In this document: piece after piece, positions 16,680-25,269 of the stretch
Layout of the letters: every line of letters starts with the position of its first letter
How positions within the stretch are numbered: the first letter of the stretch is position 1
Source: Syntrophomonas sp.
GTDB lineage: Bacteria; Bacillota; Syntrophomonadia; Syntrophomonadales; Syntrophomonadaceae
DNA length: 31,736 bases
Direction of reading: 5' to 3'
NCBI GenBank assembly: GCA_003558625.1
Contig: PWPP01000060.1
Span: 1 to 31,736 of the forward strand
Translations under genes and position numbers: made by a program
Notes under the pieces: model-generated
Databases searched by the model: none
The model's input: only the letters and a program-made list of their open reading frames with translations
Told to the model about the DNA's origin: nothing

Positions 16680-17843
16680 ATGTGTAAAAGGAAAGGAACA
16701 AAATCGGTCCGCTTATTGATAATGGTGATGTTCATTTTTTTCGTGTTCACTTCACCGGTCCAGGCTGTGGCCGGGGTGAAGATATATATTGAGGGTGAGG
16801 AGCTAGGGGCAGATATCATGCCGGTTGCACCTTTTATTAAAGAAGGCCGGACCATGGTTCCTCTCCGTGCAGTAAGTGAAGGATTAAATCTGTCGGTGGA
16901 ATGGGATCACGTTAACCGCTTTGTTTTGATCTCTGATCATGGCACAACTTATCCCCTGAAAACCGCGCCCGGAACCGGAGGAAATACCGTTAGAATATTT
17001 ATCAACGGGGAAGAATTGGGAGCGGAAAAGATGGATGTGCCCCCGGTCATCATAGAGGGTCGGACCATGGTTCCTTTAAGAGCAGTAAGCGAGGGATTTG
17101 GCCTTGAAGTGGACTGGAATCCGGAAAACCGCTATGTGTTAATAAATAAGCCCGAAGCTGCTCCTAACCCGCCATCACCCAGCCGCGGCATCACTGAACC
17201 GGCTGAACGGGAAACAAAAAAATGGGAACAGCAAGACATGGTGTCCATTCTGGGTAATTCTGTCGCCAGTGCTGCGGAACTAAGGGCCGCAGCCCGGAGA
17301 ATGAATCCGGGGGCTCCTGATTTGGCCCAGCTGTATATATCCATCGGTCAGGAATATGGGATAAGAGGCGATATTGCTTTTTTCCAGGCGGCTCATGAAA
17401 CAGGATGGTGGAAATATGGCGGTTTAGTAAAACCGGAACAAAACAACTATTGCGGTTTGAGCGCTACCGGCACAGCCGCCGGAGCCAATGAACTTTTAAG
17501 GGGAGCGGATCCTGTCCGGGTGTGGTTTGTTGAGGGCTACCATGGAGCTTTTTTTGCCTGTGAGGCTTCCGGGGTAGAAGCGCAGATACAGCATCTCTAT
17601 GCGTATGCTACAAATGCACCATTGCCATCCGGAAAGAAGCTGCTCAGTCCCCGCTTTCAAATTCTGGAACAGCTTGACCGACGGGGCAAGGCGGTTCACT
17701 GGGAAGAACTCGGGGGATGGTGGGCTGTTCCCGGTTATGATCGCAGCCAATACGCAAGCTTTGAAGAGGCCTATAAACAGGGTGCAACCTACGGGCAGCA
17801 TATTTTAAAATTATATGCTCTTCATACCGGGCACAATTTTTAA
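16680..17843 (+). CDS. Secreted wall protein: two Cu-amine-oxidase-N-like domains plus glucosaminidase
   Basis: A 387-residue exported protein. A basic N-terminus and a hydrophobic stretch ending V-Q-A form a signal peptide (cleavage near residue 31). Two copies of the copper-amine-oxidase N-terminal-like domain follow (about 36-90 and 103-160), each with G-E-E-L-G-A and E-G-R-T-M-V-P-L-R-A-V-S-E-G; these act as wall-binding modules in clostridial surface proteins. After a Pro-rich linker comes a mannosyl-glycoprotein endo-beta-N-acetylglucosaminidase-like domain (about 220-385) with the likely catalytic Glu in A-A-H-E-T-G-W. It probably trims peptidoglycan. ATG 16680 with GGGGG eight bases upstream is preferred over ATG 16665. 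Confidence 0.88.
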   Translation: MCKRKGTKSVRLLIMVMFIFFVFTSPVQAVAGVKIYIEGEELGADIMPVAPFIKEGRTMVPLRAVSEGLNLSVEWDHVNRFVLISDHGTTYPLKTAPGTGGNTVRIFINGEELGAEKMDVPPVIIEGRTMVPLRAVSEGFGLEVDWNPENRYVLINKPEAAPNPPSPSRGITEPAERETKKWEQQDMVSILGNSVASAAELRAAARRMNPGAPDLAQLYISIGQEYGIRGDIAFFQAAHETGWWKYGGLVKPEQNNYCGLSATGTAAGANELLRGADPVRVWFVEGYHGAFFACEASGVEAQIQHLYAYATNAPLPSGKKLLSPRFQILEQLDRRGKAVHWEELGGWWAVPGYDRSQYASFEEAYKQGATYGQHILKLYALHTGHNF

Positions 17844-17869
17844 GCCCGGGTCCAACTGTAGTGACTAAT

Positions 17870-17900
17870 AACGGTGCCTACATCCAGGTGGCACCGTTTT
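17870..17900 (+). terminator. Terminator after the wall hydrolase gene
   Basis: AACGGTGCC (17870-17878) and GGCACCGTT (17890-17898) form a perfect 9-bp stem with an 11-base loop, followed by TTTTCTT. It lies between two convergent genes; on the minus strand the T run is poor. Confidence 0.85.
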
Positions 17901-17921
17901 CTTAATGGGGGGCAGAAAAGC

Positions 17922-19640
17922 TCAGGCTTGCTTTAATAGTTGTAAGAGGGTATAGAGCTTGAAAGCGACAATATCCCTGTGCTCTCGGTAGAAAAAAGGT
18001 TCTTGGCAGACAGTTTCTATTCTGGCTGCAAAATCGGCGGCAAAATCTGCTTGAAAAAGAGTAGGATTATTTTCTGTAAACCGGACCAGGTCTAAATAAT
18101 TATTCTTGAGGGAGAAAAAGAGGTCCTCCGCCTTATGGCCCGGTTTGATGGCAGCAGGGCCAAAATCCAATTCCAGGCAAGATTCCTTCAGGTTCAGATA
18201 AATATCTACCCCGGAAGACATTTCTTTTGACGGGATACCTGTATCCAGGATCACTTCCTGTCCACTGAAGCGTTGGCTGATCATGGTTTCACCCTCATTT
18301 TCAGCTTCCCAAAGACGTAAGCGGACAAGATCCTGCTCTAGAAACAGGGAAGGATACTGATCAAGGGTTAAGGTGAAAATTTTATAGCGTGAACTCAGAT
18401 CCAATTCCAGATTGTGGGTGTCGAAGGTTAATTTATGCAGCAGACAGGCTTCTTGTTCCGGGTTAAACAACTCCAGAAAGAAAACAAAAGGATATATGGT
18501 TTTTATGGAGGTAAGGCTATAGATGCGGTCTTCCCCTGCTTTGGCCCCCAGACCCATGACGACGTTTAATTCGGGTTCTGCAGGTGTAATGACTGGGACC
18601 TCGGGAAAAAGCTGCTCAACTCTCTCTTTCAAACCCGGAGTGAGGGCTGCGCCTCCCAGGAGAAGAACATAATCGAGTTGCCAGCCCTGATGATTATACA
18701 AGCCAAGTTTCTGGGCTCTTGGGGTGAGCTGCTGTGTAATGTAGTCATCTAGGCGCCGGAAAACCGGTTTTAGACTCTGGATAAGGGTTTCAACCGAGAT
18801 CACCATTCTCAGCGAAACAGAAGCAAAAAAATCTACGGCATGGATGTAACATTCCCGGCGTTTATCCAGTTCCAATTTTACCTTTTCGGCAGTTTCCAGC
18901 ATCCGATATAAGTAATAGGAATCTTTACCCTGCAAATTTTTCTCTGTTATTAAAGGAAGCGGAATTTCCTGTCCCGTTTCCATTGCATAGGCCGGAAAAA
19001 GAACATTCCTTAAAATGAAGCGGTCCATTTCACTGCCGCTAAAGGCATCATGACCTGCCTGCATCTGACTTTCCAGGATAATTTCATTCTCATCTTCGTC
19101 TACAGTGAAAAAGCTGAAATCACTGGTTCCGCCCCCTAAATCTATACTAAGGATGTCGCCGGAGAGCTTACTGCGGGGGTGGCTGAAATTGTAACCCATT
19201 AAAGCAGCGATCGGTTCTGGGAGCAGTTCGATATCGGTTATAGTAAAAGCCTGCTGCAGAGCCCGGATCAGCATGCCGCGGGCGCGCAAGCCAAAATAAT
19301 TGGGGATGCCGGTGATAATTTTGGAAGTGGATATGTTTTTAGGTCGGATGTATTTAACATTTATATAATGAAAAAACGAAGCTAAAATTTGCTCCAGATT
19401 ATAGGGGCCCAGGGTAAAGGAAGGGTTTCTTTTCAGGGCTAGCTTTAAATAGGGGATTTTAATGATGTGATCTTCTTGCAGGGAGGCCGCATCAAAGCCA
19501 AAATAGAGGTTTTCACTCCCGGGATTATAGGCGATCATACTAGGGATGGAAGCAGCTTCATCAACCAGGTTTACAAACAACCCCGCTTTGACGATGCCGA
19601 TTTTCGTTCTGGAGGTGCCAAAATCAATTGCCAAACTCAT
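17922..19640 (-). CDS. Divergent Hsp70/DnaK-like ATPase (last gene of four-gene operon)
   Basis: A 572-residue cytoplasmic protein with a full actin/Hsp70 ATPase domain (about 1-370): phosphate-1 loop I-D-F-G-T-S-R-T-K, the I-T-G-I-P-N-Y-F-G-L-R-A-R motif that parallels Hsp70 V-P-A-Y-F, E-P-I-A-A-L, phosphate-2 loop S-I-D-L-G-G-G-T-S-D-F, adenosine motif L-L-L-G-G-A-A-L-T-P and the closing E-L-N-V-V-M-G-L-G-A-K-A-G. The C-terminal 200 residues do not look like a DnaK substrate-binding domain, and the D-V-L-L-L-D-type linker is missing, so it is not a housekeeping DnaK. Its ATG overlaps the previous stop (TAATG), with AAGGAG in front. It probably works with the three proteins encoded upstream; client and function are unknown. 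Confidence 0.85.
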   Translation of the reverse strand: MSLAIDFGTSRTKIGIVKAGLFVNLVDEAASIPSMIAYNPGSENLYFGFDAASLQEDHIIKIPYLKLALKRNPSFTLGPYNLEQILASFFHYINVKYIRPKNISTSKIITGIPNYFGLRARGMLIRALQQAFTITDIELLPEPIAALMGYNFSHPRSKLSGDILSIDLGGGTSDFSFFTVDEDENEIILESQMQAGHDAFSGSEMDRFILRNVLFPAYAMETGQEIPLPLITEKNLQGKDSYYLYRMLETAEKVKLELDKRRECYIHAVDFFASVSLRMVISVETLIQSLKPVFRRLDDYITQQLTPRAQKLGLYNHQGWQLDYVLLLGGAALTPGLKERVEQLFPEVPVITPAEPELNVVMGLGAKAGEDRIYSLTSIKTIYPFVFFLELFNPEQEACLLHKLTFDTHNLELDLSSRYKIFTLTLDQYPSLFLEQDLVRLRLWEAENEGETMISQRFSGQEVILDTGIPSKEMSSGVDIYLNLKESCLELDFGPAAIKPGHKAEDLFFSLKNNYLDLVRFTENNPTLFQADFAADFAARIETVCQEPFFYREHRDIVAFKLYTLLQLLKQA

Positions 19641-21241
19641 TAAAGATTGCTCCTTGTACTGACAATAATATAGGGAACTTCATATTCCTGGAGTTCATCA
19701 ATCCCGATAATAAAAAGATCTCCTTCTTCGTGGAGGATGGTTTTATCTGTTTTTTCACTTGCCTGCTGCTGGATGTCAGGACGTTTTAGCAGATAAGCAT
19801 AGGCTGATGGAAAAAGTTGATCTTGCTGGAGAGGAACCCGCTCAACCCGAATAGTAAGGTCCTTAAAAAAACGGGATATATTCCGGGGCGCCAGGATTCT
19901 TTCCAAATCTGAATTGACTTCCCCCAGGCCCTGCAGGTAAGCATCGATATAACCGGCCAGAGTAGAATAGGATTGACTTAAGGCAAGCGTGCCCGTAACT
20001 TCAAGTTCCAGGGCTTCAAATTTTGTTGCCGCCAGGCTTCCCTCCAGGTATAAAGAATATATTTTTTCTTTAAGGCCCAAAGGGCTGCCTCCTTGCTGAA
20101 TGTGGGCCCGGAGGTCGTTAAGCTGTTTTACACAGGAACCAAAGGCGTTTGCTCCTGCCTCGAAGAAATAGCGGGCATCGGATTTTTTGGCCTCTTGCAT
20201 CTGGGTTAGAGGATCCCCGATGGTTTTTTGGATGTCTTCAATTCTTTCCCTGCTGGCAATGGTTAAATCTATTTCTCCGGACTTCATATAATACAGTCCA
20301 TGCCCAACCGCGTTTACATTTTTCATGAGGTAATAAACGCATTTTTCTATGATGATGATTAATCCCTGAACCCAGGCTACTAGTTCACGCAATAATTTAA
20401 GGCCGGTTTCCGCTTTTTTGCTTTCTGCAGACGGAGTGATGATAGCCAGGGAAATTGAAACATAGGGCATATAATAATTGCGCCAGAATTGATCCAGTAC
20501 CTGGTGAGTACCTGGCTTAAGCAAAGAAACATTATTGGTTTCTATTTGGGCGAGGGTCCGGGCGCAGCCGGGGGAATAAAGATCTTCCTGCAGCAGTTTT
20601 TCCAGTAAGCTGGCATTAAACTTAAGTTGGACCAGCAGCTGTTGTAACTGATCGGTATGCTTTAGCTCCCCGGCCTCCAGGTTATTTATCGCGGTTACGG
20701 CTGCCAGGTGCCCGGGATATTTGGCCAGCTGCTGCAAAAACGTTTCATCCTGCCCCATCTCGCACAGGGTGGAGATCTCCCGGTGGTATGCTCCCAGCCG
20801 GTATTGTAATTGTTCCAGCATGATAGTGATTTGGTGCTTGGTTTTTATGTTCCGGCTCTCCAGGTCACGGAGCTGAAGATGGGTTTCATCTCTTAACTCC
20901 GCTACGTGCCTGATCTGGGTTTTATGTTGGTTGAACAACCTGGCATAGCGCCTGATCAAAGCCATAAGATCTTTTTTTATCACATCTTCCTGGGTTCTGA
21001 TACGCAATAGTTCTGCTAAGGACTGTTTTAACTCCCGGGAATATTGCGGGAAAAAAGACTGGTGGAAGCTTTGGTAATAGAACTGGTTTATCTCCAGCAA
21101 ATGCTCCTCCAGCTCCTTTAGGTCCCGAGTGTGGGAAGGCACTACCCGTGTTTCAGTGCGTATTTTGGCGGCAGTAGTTTGCAGGAATTTATGCAGCAGT
21201 TCCTCAAATACTTCCGGTTTTAGTTCCGATTCCTTTATCAT
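19640..21241 (-). CDS. Unrecognised helical, coiled-coil protein (operon gene 3)
   Basis: I do not recognise this 533-residue protein. It is highly charged and almost wholly helical, with coiled-coil-like heptads around residues 70-160 and 380-460, no signal peptide and no clear membrane span; one hydrophobic helix contains Q-G-L-I-I-I-I-E-K-C-V-Y-Y-L-M. The last 60 residues change to beta-rich sequence ending V-P-Y-I-I-V-S-T-R-S-N-L. The frame is open further upstream to 21367 inside the previous gene, but ATG 21241 forms an ATGA overlap with that gene's stop and has AGGAGT ten bases before it, so it is the start. Its stop shares a base with the Hsp70-like start. A partner or nucleotide-exchange role for the Hsp70-like ATPase is possible but only inferred from position. 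Confidence 0.8.
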   Translation of the reverse strand: MIKESELKPEVFEELLHKFLQTTAAKIRTETRVVPSHTRDLKELEEHLLEINQFYYQSFHQSFFPQYSRELKQSLAELLRIRTQEDVIKKDLMALIRRYARLFNQHKTQIRHVAELRDETHLQLRDLESRNIKTKHQITIMLEQLQYRLGAYHREISTLCEMGQDETFLQQLAKYPGHLAAVTAINNLEAGELKHTDQLQQLLVQLKFNASLLEKLLQEDLYSPGCARTLAQIETNNVSLLKPGTHQVLDQFWRNYYMPYVSISLAIITPSAESKKAETGLKLLRELVAWVQGLIIIIEKCVYYLMKNVNAVGHGLYYMKSGEIDLTIASRERIEDIQKTIGDPLTQMQEAKKSDARYFFEAGANAFGSCVKQLNDLRAHIQQGGSPLGLKEKIYSLYLEGSLAATKFEALELEVTGTLALSQSYSTLAGYIDAYLQGLGEVNSDLERILAPRNISRFFKDLTIRVERVPLQQDQLFPSAYAYLLKRPDIQQQASEKTDKTILHEEGDLFIIGIDELQEYEVPYIIVSTRSNL

Positions 21242-22695
21242 ACCGGCATCACTCCTGATAGTCGGGCCAGCAAAACCTCCATATGTATGGAAACAGAAAG
21301 TTTTCTGGGTCCGGATTTGGGCATCGTAAGGGAAGTTGCTTCCTGGGCATGAATAATCTGTTCCCACTGGTGTCTGGTTTTGTTATCGCGGTTAAGTTCC
21401 CAGGAAAGAAATATGTCACGGTTAACAAAAAGCGGGTGGGGAATCCAGTGCCATAAATCCAGGTAGTGTTTTTGACCATGATCTCTGATTCTAGCGTCTG
21501 TTAACCTCAGAACTTTCATCTTAATTAAAAAGCGCACACCTTCCAGGATGGCAAAACTTTCGTGGGGCAGAGAGTTCAGTCGTTCCCCTGCAGCATCAAT
21601 GGCTCCCAGCATAGAAATTTCCCCCGGGTTTTGCATCATTTCCTGCAAGCACACCGGAAAAGAGTCGCTTTTCCTTAGTTCTCTCATCCGGTCAGCCCAG
21701 TATAGCAAGAAATAGCGGGCTTTATTGCGGGAACGATATTCCGGGTTCTTAGTAATTTCATACAGGGTAAGATATTCTAAAGACGCCCGATCCGGAACAA
21801 AGCGGGAAAACAAATCCTGGTAAAGGTTTTGGGAGAGCTCAAAGGGTTTACGGGTCGATTGCAGCAAGGAAAACAAGGGCACGGTCGAGCGTAGCATTTT
21901 TTCCAGGCTGCGGTATAAGGAGGCATCTGCTTCCAAATCCAGGATCCGGCTTTGACCCAGGTAGTCCTCATATATATTTAGCAGAGCGGCCAGGGTATCT
22001 TCTACCAAACCACTACAAAAGAGGCTTTGGGCAAAAGCCAATAAAACCTTGAATCTTTCGAAACCAAAGGGATCCCTGAAATGTTCGGGCGAGGATTTTT
22101 GCCATTGTTCCAAAGCATCTATCATGAGATGGGCTTTATCTCCCCAAATGGTTGGAAGGGAAGCTAGGGGTTCCTGGTGTTCCAAGAGGCCATAGTGGAT
22201 GTTTCTTTTTTCATGTTCCAGCACCTCTAGGCGTTGGGTGAAGAGCTGCTTCAAACCCGGATTCGCGGTACGGTTTGCCAGGTAATGAATGGTTTCATGA
22301 TCCAGGATATTGATGATCCGGGTATAATAGTTCTGGTATTTTTCCTGGTAAACATTAACCAGAAAAGACAAGTCTTGAGGTTTAATGGGGTGATGGTAAA
22401 TGTAAAAAGGCAGGAAGGACAGAAAATTTTCTCCCCAGCCTGGTGCAGTCTGAAACAGGGATTTAATAATGGAAATGTTGTTCAGGTTGTGAAAGATGAT
22501 TTCATAAAAACGGTCTTTATAGCCGGGGTAATATAAAGCTCTTTTTAGCAGAGCCAGTGTTTCTTCACTGTCAATCGGGGGGACAGAAAAAGAACTGGTT
22601 CGAAGCTGCTGCCTTATACGCAGCTCCTGCTGCCAGAAGTCAAATAGTTGTTCTTTTTGATGGAGTTGTTTAAATTCCTCTACTAAGTGTTTCAT
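21238..22695 (-). CDS. Unrecognised helical protein (operon gene 2)
   Basis: A 485-residue protein without recognisable motifs. It is rich in aromatic residues, Leu, Glu and Gln, predicted helical throughout in a repeat-scaffold style (for example the stretch around residues 225-260), with no signal peptide and no membrane segment. Cysteines are few and scattered. The start ATG 22695 lies 26 bases inside the end of gene 1 and has GGAGA close upstream; the stop overlaps the next start as ATGA. Such tight coupling implies fixed stoichiometry with its neighbours. The region contains several long shadow frames, but this frame has the coupled start and stop and is the coding one. Confidence 0.8.
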   Translation of the reverse strand: MKHLVEEFKQLHQKEQLFDFWQQELRIRQQLRTSSFSVPPIDSEETLALLKRALYYPGYKDRFYEIIFHNLNNISIIKSLFQTAPGWGENFLSFLPFYIYHHPIKPQDLSFLVNVYQEKYQNYYTRIINILDHETIHYLANRTANPGLKQLFTQRLEVLEHEKRNIHYGLLEHQEPLASLPTIWGDKAHLMIDALEQWQKSSPEHFRDPFGFERFKVLLAFAQSLFCSGLVEDTLAALLNIYEDYLGQSRILDLEADASLYRSLEKMLRSTVPLFSLLQSTRKPFELSQNLYQDLFSRFVPDRASLEYLTLYEITKNPEYRSRNKARYFLLYWADRMRELRKSDSFPVCLQEMMQNPGEISMLGAIDAAGERLNSLPHESFAILEGVRFLIKMKVLRLTDARIRDHGQKHYLDLWHWIPHPLFVNRDIFLSWELNRDNKTRHQWEQIIHAQEATSLTMPKSGPRKLSVSIHMEVLLARLSGVMPV

Positions 22696-23401
22696 TACTT
22701 TCTCCGGTTGATTTTAGGTTATACAGGCTGAAATTAAGCAATTCACAAGCATTGCGGGCTTTCTCCCGGTGGGATTCGCTGAGATAAATATAGAAATAGA
22801 TGGACTTCTCTTTATTGGTAAAAATGCCCTTCAGGGTATCCGGTGAAAAATAATCTATTCGGTCCCGGTTGGCTTTATTCCCGGAAAGGTAGCGATAACT
22901 CTGTAGACGGCTGACAAAGGTAAAGCGGGCTATGCGTTCAAAATGCTGTTTTAATCCGGTTTCTTTAGAGGGATTAGCAACCTCATATTTAAAAACGGGT
23001 TTATGCTGCCGTGGACGGGGCAAGACCTTGGTATTGATATTCTTTTCCTGCAGATAGCTGCGGGCTAGGGTATACAAGTTGCGGGCGCTTTCATCCTTGA
23101 AGAGATCCCGGGCAGAATAGTGCCACGGAATGGTTACTTCACTTCCGCTGGTTTTGTCTTCCCCGGGTTTGTCATGACAAGCAGTTTCCAGGAGATAATG
23201 AACCAGTTCAAACAGATCATCCCCCTGAGGTGGAAGGCATATTTGATAATTAACATAAAGCAGGCGGGAATACCGGTCATAAAACAATTGATAGCTTTCC
23301 CGGGATTCATGACGAAGATGTTCAATATACAAGTAGAGCTGTTGCTTTTCACCGTTTTCCAGGGGTTGGTTTTGTTTAATTTTACGCAGTATATGTCTCA
23401 T
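22670..23401 (-). CDS. Unrecognised basic protein (operon gene 1)
   Basis: A 243-residue protein that opens the Hsp70-like operon. It is basic and Tyr-rich, with N-terminal helices (about 1-60), a central variable stretch with D-K-P-G-E-D-K-T and R-P-R-Q-H-K-P, and a C-terminal part with F-T-N-K-E-K-S-I-Y-F-Y-I-Y-L-S-E-S-H-R. No family is recognised, and there is no signal or membrane segment. The ATG at 23401 has only a weak purine-rich site (AGAAGA) upstream. The gene overlaps gene 2 by 26 bases. No J-domain H-P-D motif is present, so it is not a DnaJ-type partner by sequence. Confidence 0.75.
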   Translation of the reverse strand: MRHILRKIKQNQPLENGEKQQLYLYIEHLRHESRESYQLFYDRYSRLLYVNYQICLPPQGDDLFELVHYLLETACHDKPGEDKTSGSEVTIPWHYSARDLFKDESARNLYTLARSYLQEKNINTKVLPRPRQHKPVFKYEVANPSKETGLKQHFERIARFTFVSRLQSYRYLSGNKANRDRIDYFSPDTLKGIFTNKEKSIYFYIYLSESHREKARNACELLNFSLYNLKSTGESNETLSRGI

Positions 23402-24091
23402 ATTATCTTCTCATAGCTCCCAGGATACCATTCACGTCTCTTTGTGCATGGAGATAAAATCCCCGCCCATTCTTATAAGGGATAGGAGGAGCTAATTATC
23501 AAAAAGGGCAAATACATATCCCTGGCTCTTTAAGGTTTTCATGATTTGGTTAAAGCCCGGGCATTGCTTTCCGAAACCGCATGCAACAGGATTACAGCTC
23601 CGGGATGTGTGTTGCCCATGACATGCCGTCAAGAATATTCAGGTCCCGGTTGATTCTGGGGATCCCAATCCCTGAAGGCCATGCTCCAAAAAACTGTATA
23701 ATAGCCAACTCCTTGGTATATTGTAACACAGCTTCTAACCCGTTTGCGTAATGATTACCATGTGGGGGTTCTGGCATCTGATTATTTTTCATTCCAACCC
23801 CTCCTTAGCAGGTCCCATTCATCGGAAACCTTGTAAATGTCCCCCGGGCAATTGTTTTTACGGCGATTATGGGCACAGAAGTTTTACCGGAAAAATTTAT
23901 AAATGGCTGTCGGTTCTCATCCCTGTTGCTTGCCCGAACCGGCAGATATATACTTAAGAAGCAGGAAATATTTTTTTTGTCCCGCATCGTGCGCATCCTC
24001 CTCTATATGCATTGAACCCCGGAGGACTGCTTATGTCAGAAGAATGATTGTATTTCATCTTTTACTCAAACTGAGGTGGTGTCTTATATTG
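23402..24091. other. 690-bp region with gene remains, upstream of the Hsp70-like operon
   Basis: Contains a decayed deacetylase gene on the minus strand (23492 to about 23841). Between it and the operon (23402-23491) lies the probable operon promoter region; a minus-strand TATAAG occurs near 23475 but no clear -35 is visible. From 23842 to 24091 nothing beyond the upstream region of the papain-like gene is seen. Confidence 0.5.
23492..23841 (-). pseudogene. Decayed PdaA-type polysaccharide deacetylase
   Basis: Read on the minus strand, pieces in different frames join into the C-terminal half of a peptidoglycan/polysaccharide deacetylase: V-L-Q-Y-T-K-E-L then, after a one-base frame change, G-Y-Y-T-V-F-W-S-M-A-F-R-D-W-D-P, then a stop, H-P-G-A-V-I-L-L-H-A-V-S-E-S-N-A-x-A-L-T-K, another frame change, and I-M-K-T-L-K-S-Q-G-Y-V-F ending at TAG (23494-23492). 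The F-W-S and G-A-V-I-L-L-H blocks are typical of PdaA-like enzymes. The N-terminal catalytic half is missing or unrecognisable; D-I-Y-K-V-S-D-E just upstream may be part of it. At least two frameshifts plus a stop make this a dead gene. Confidence 0.8.
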
Positions 24092-24703
24092 ATGAATCAT
24101 CCACGGAGCCGCTTACTCTTTTTCCCGTTGCTGGTTCTTATATTAGCGGGAATGATTGCCTATGAAAACCGGCATTTATGGAGTAATCCGGGGGACAGCA
24201 TTTTTTTTACCTATCTGCGGAGCTTTAAGCAGGGCCATATCGGCTATGGCCTGGTTACCCCCACCAACAATGGCCTGCCTTTAGAGAAGCTGCAGATAGG
24301 AGATATCATTCTGGGAGGATGGCCGAACTGCGCCTATGGGAATTATTCTCATGTAGGCCTTTATATTGGTCAGAACCTGGTTTTGGAGAGCTTTGTCGAT
24401 TATGGGGTAAACATTCAAACCGCAGATAAATATCGGAGTTATCAAACAGCCAGTATTATCAGAGTTAAAACCGACCAAAAAACAAGGGAGCAGGCAGTGG
24501 ACTATGCTCTGCAGCACCGCAACAAGATATTTTACCCCGTAGCCTTCAAGGCAGGGGAGCGGTATTGGAATTGCAGTAAAATCATATGGATGGCTTACAA
24601 AAAACAGGGGATAGACCTGGAGGAAATAAATGATCTCTGGATCGCTCCGGATGTTTTTTTTAACAGTCCCCGGGTGGAGATCATTGCAGAAAGGAAGGGT
24701 TGA
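24092..24703 (+). CDS. YiiX/YaeF-type permuted papain-like hydrolase, membrane-anchored
   Basis: A 203-residue protein with an N-terminal hydrophobic anchor (about residues 8-24) and an outward-facing permuted NlpC/P60-like domain. The L-Q-I-G-D-I-I-L opening strand, S-H-V-G-L-Y-I-G (His87) and W-N-C-S-K-I-I-W-M-A-Y (Cys161) give the His-before-Cys order of the YaeF/YiiX group, whose members are thought to act on amide or ester bonds in wall or lipid substrates. The frame is open to 23903, but the first 63 codons look non-coding; ATG 24092 follows GAGGTGG (24073-24079). ATG 24044 is a possible alternative. Its TGA overlaps the next gene's start. Confidence 0.78.
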   Translation: MNHPRSRLLFFPLLVLILAGMIAYENRHLWSNPGDSIFFTYLRSFKQGHIGYGLVTPTNNGLPLEKLQIGDIILGGWPNCAYGNYSHVGLYIGQNLVLESFVDYGVNIQTADKYRSYQTASIIRVKTDQKTREQAVDYALQHRNKIFYPVAFKAGERYWNCSKIIWMAYKKQGIDLEEINDLWIAPDVFFNSPRVEIIAERKG

Positions 24704-25167
24704 GAATCTATTATTATCTGGGCAGGCTGTATATTATTCAGATAACTGCGATAGGGGCCATATGGCTGATGACCTACTATCCTCCCGGAGAGAAAATATT
24801 ATGGTTGGTTTATATGTGGTTTTGGATACAGGAATGTAAATATGCAGCTTCCCACCTCAACCGAAAACAGCTGGGGCTTTTGGCCTTATTATGGCAGTTG
24901 CCCCCATACCTCTTTTTATTTTTGATGATTCCCTGGTGGGCGGAACAAATCGCTTATTCCCATTATTCCATTTTTCTGATCCATTTATGGCATACACCCT
25001 TTTTGCCCGTATTTGCTTATGCCACCTGGATCATGCCAGGAGGGAAACCGCTTTACTATTATTTATATCTGGTAATTACTCCTTTATTATCCCTGGCCTA
25101 TGGTATATTGGCAGTGCGATTTAAGCAAAGCGTTTCCGGATCCGGGGTGCAGCCGGAGGGGGAATAA
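24700..25167 (+). CDS. Small integral membrane protein, function unknown
   Basis: About 155 residues with roughly four hydrophobic segments separated by short aromatic and basic loops (for example I-T-A-I-G-A-I-W-L-M, Y-L-F-L-F-L-M-I-P-W-W and L-V-I-T-P-L-L-S-L-A-Y-G). No family is recognised. The proposed start is a TTG at 24700 that overlaps the previous stop (TTGA); AAGGAAGG is immediately before it, spaced rather close, so a slightly later start is possible. The overlap suggests coupled expression with the papain-like enzyme. Confidence 0.6.
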   Translation: MRIYYYLGRLYIIQITAIGAIWLMTYYPPGEKILWLVYMWFWIQECKYAASHLNRKQLGLLALLWQLPPYLFLFLMIPWWAEQIAYSHYSIFLIHLWHTPFLPVFAYATWIMPGGKPLYYYLYLVITPLLSLAYGILAVRFKQSVSGSGVQPEGE

Positions 25168-25269
25168 GCATTATACCCGGTGGTGCTGTCCGGGAATCAG
25201 GACCCGGAAGGGGTTTACAGGAAACCTGCAGGGCTTGTAGCCTAAAATAACAGGGAAAGGATGCCGGCA

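Noticed and set aside
21242..21367. Upstream extension of operon gene 3 into gene 2
   Set aside because: It would overlap gene 2 by about 130 bases with no ribosome binding site, while ATG 21241 has one and forms an ATGA overlap.
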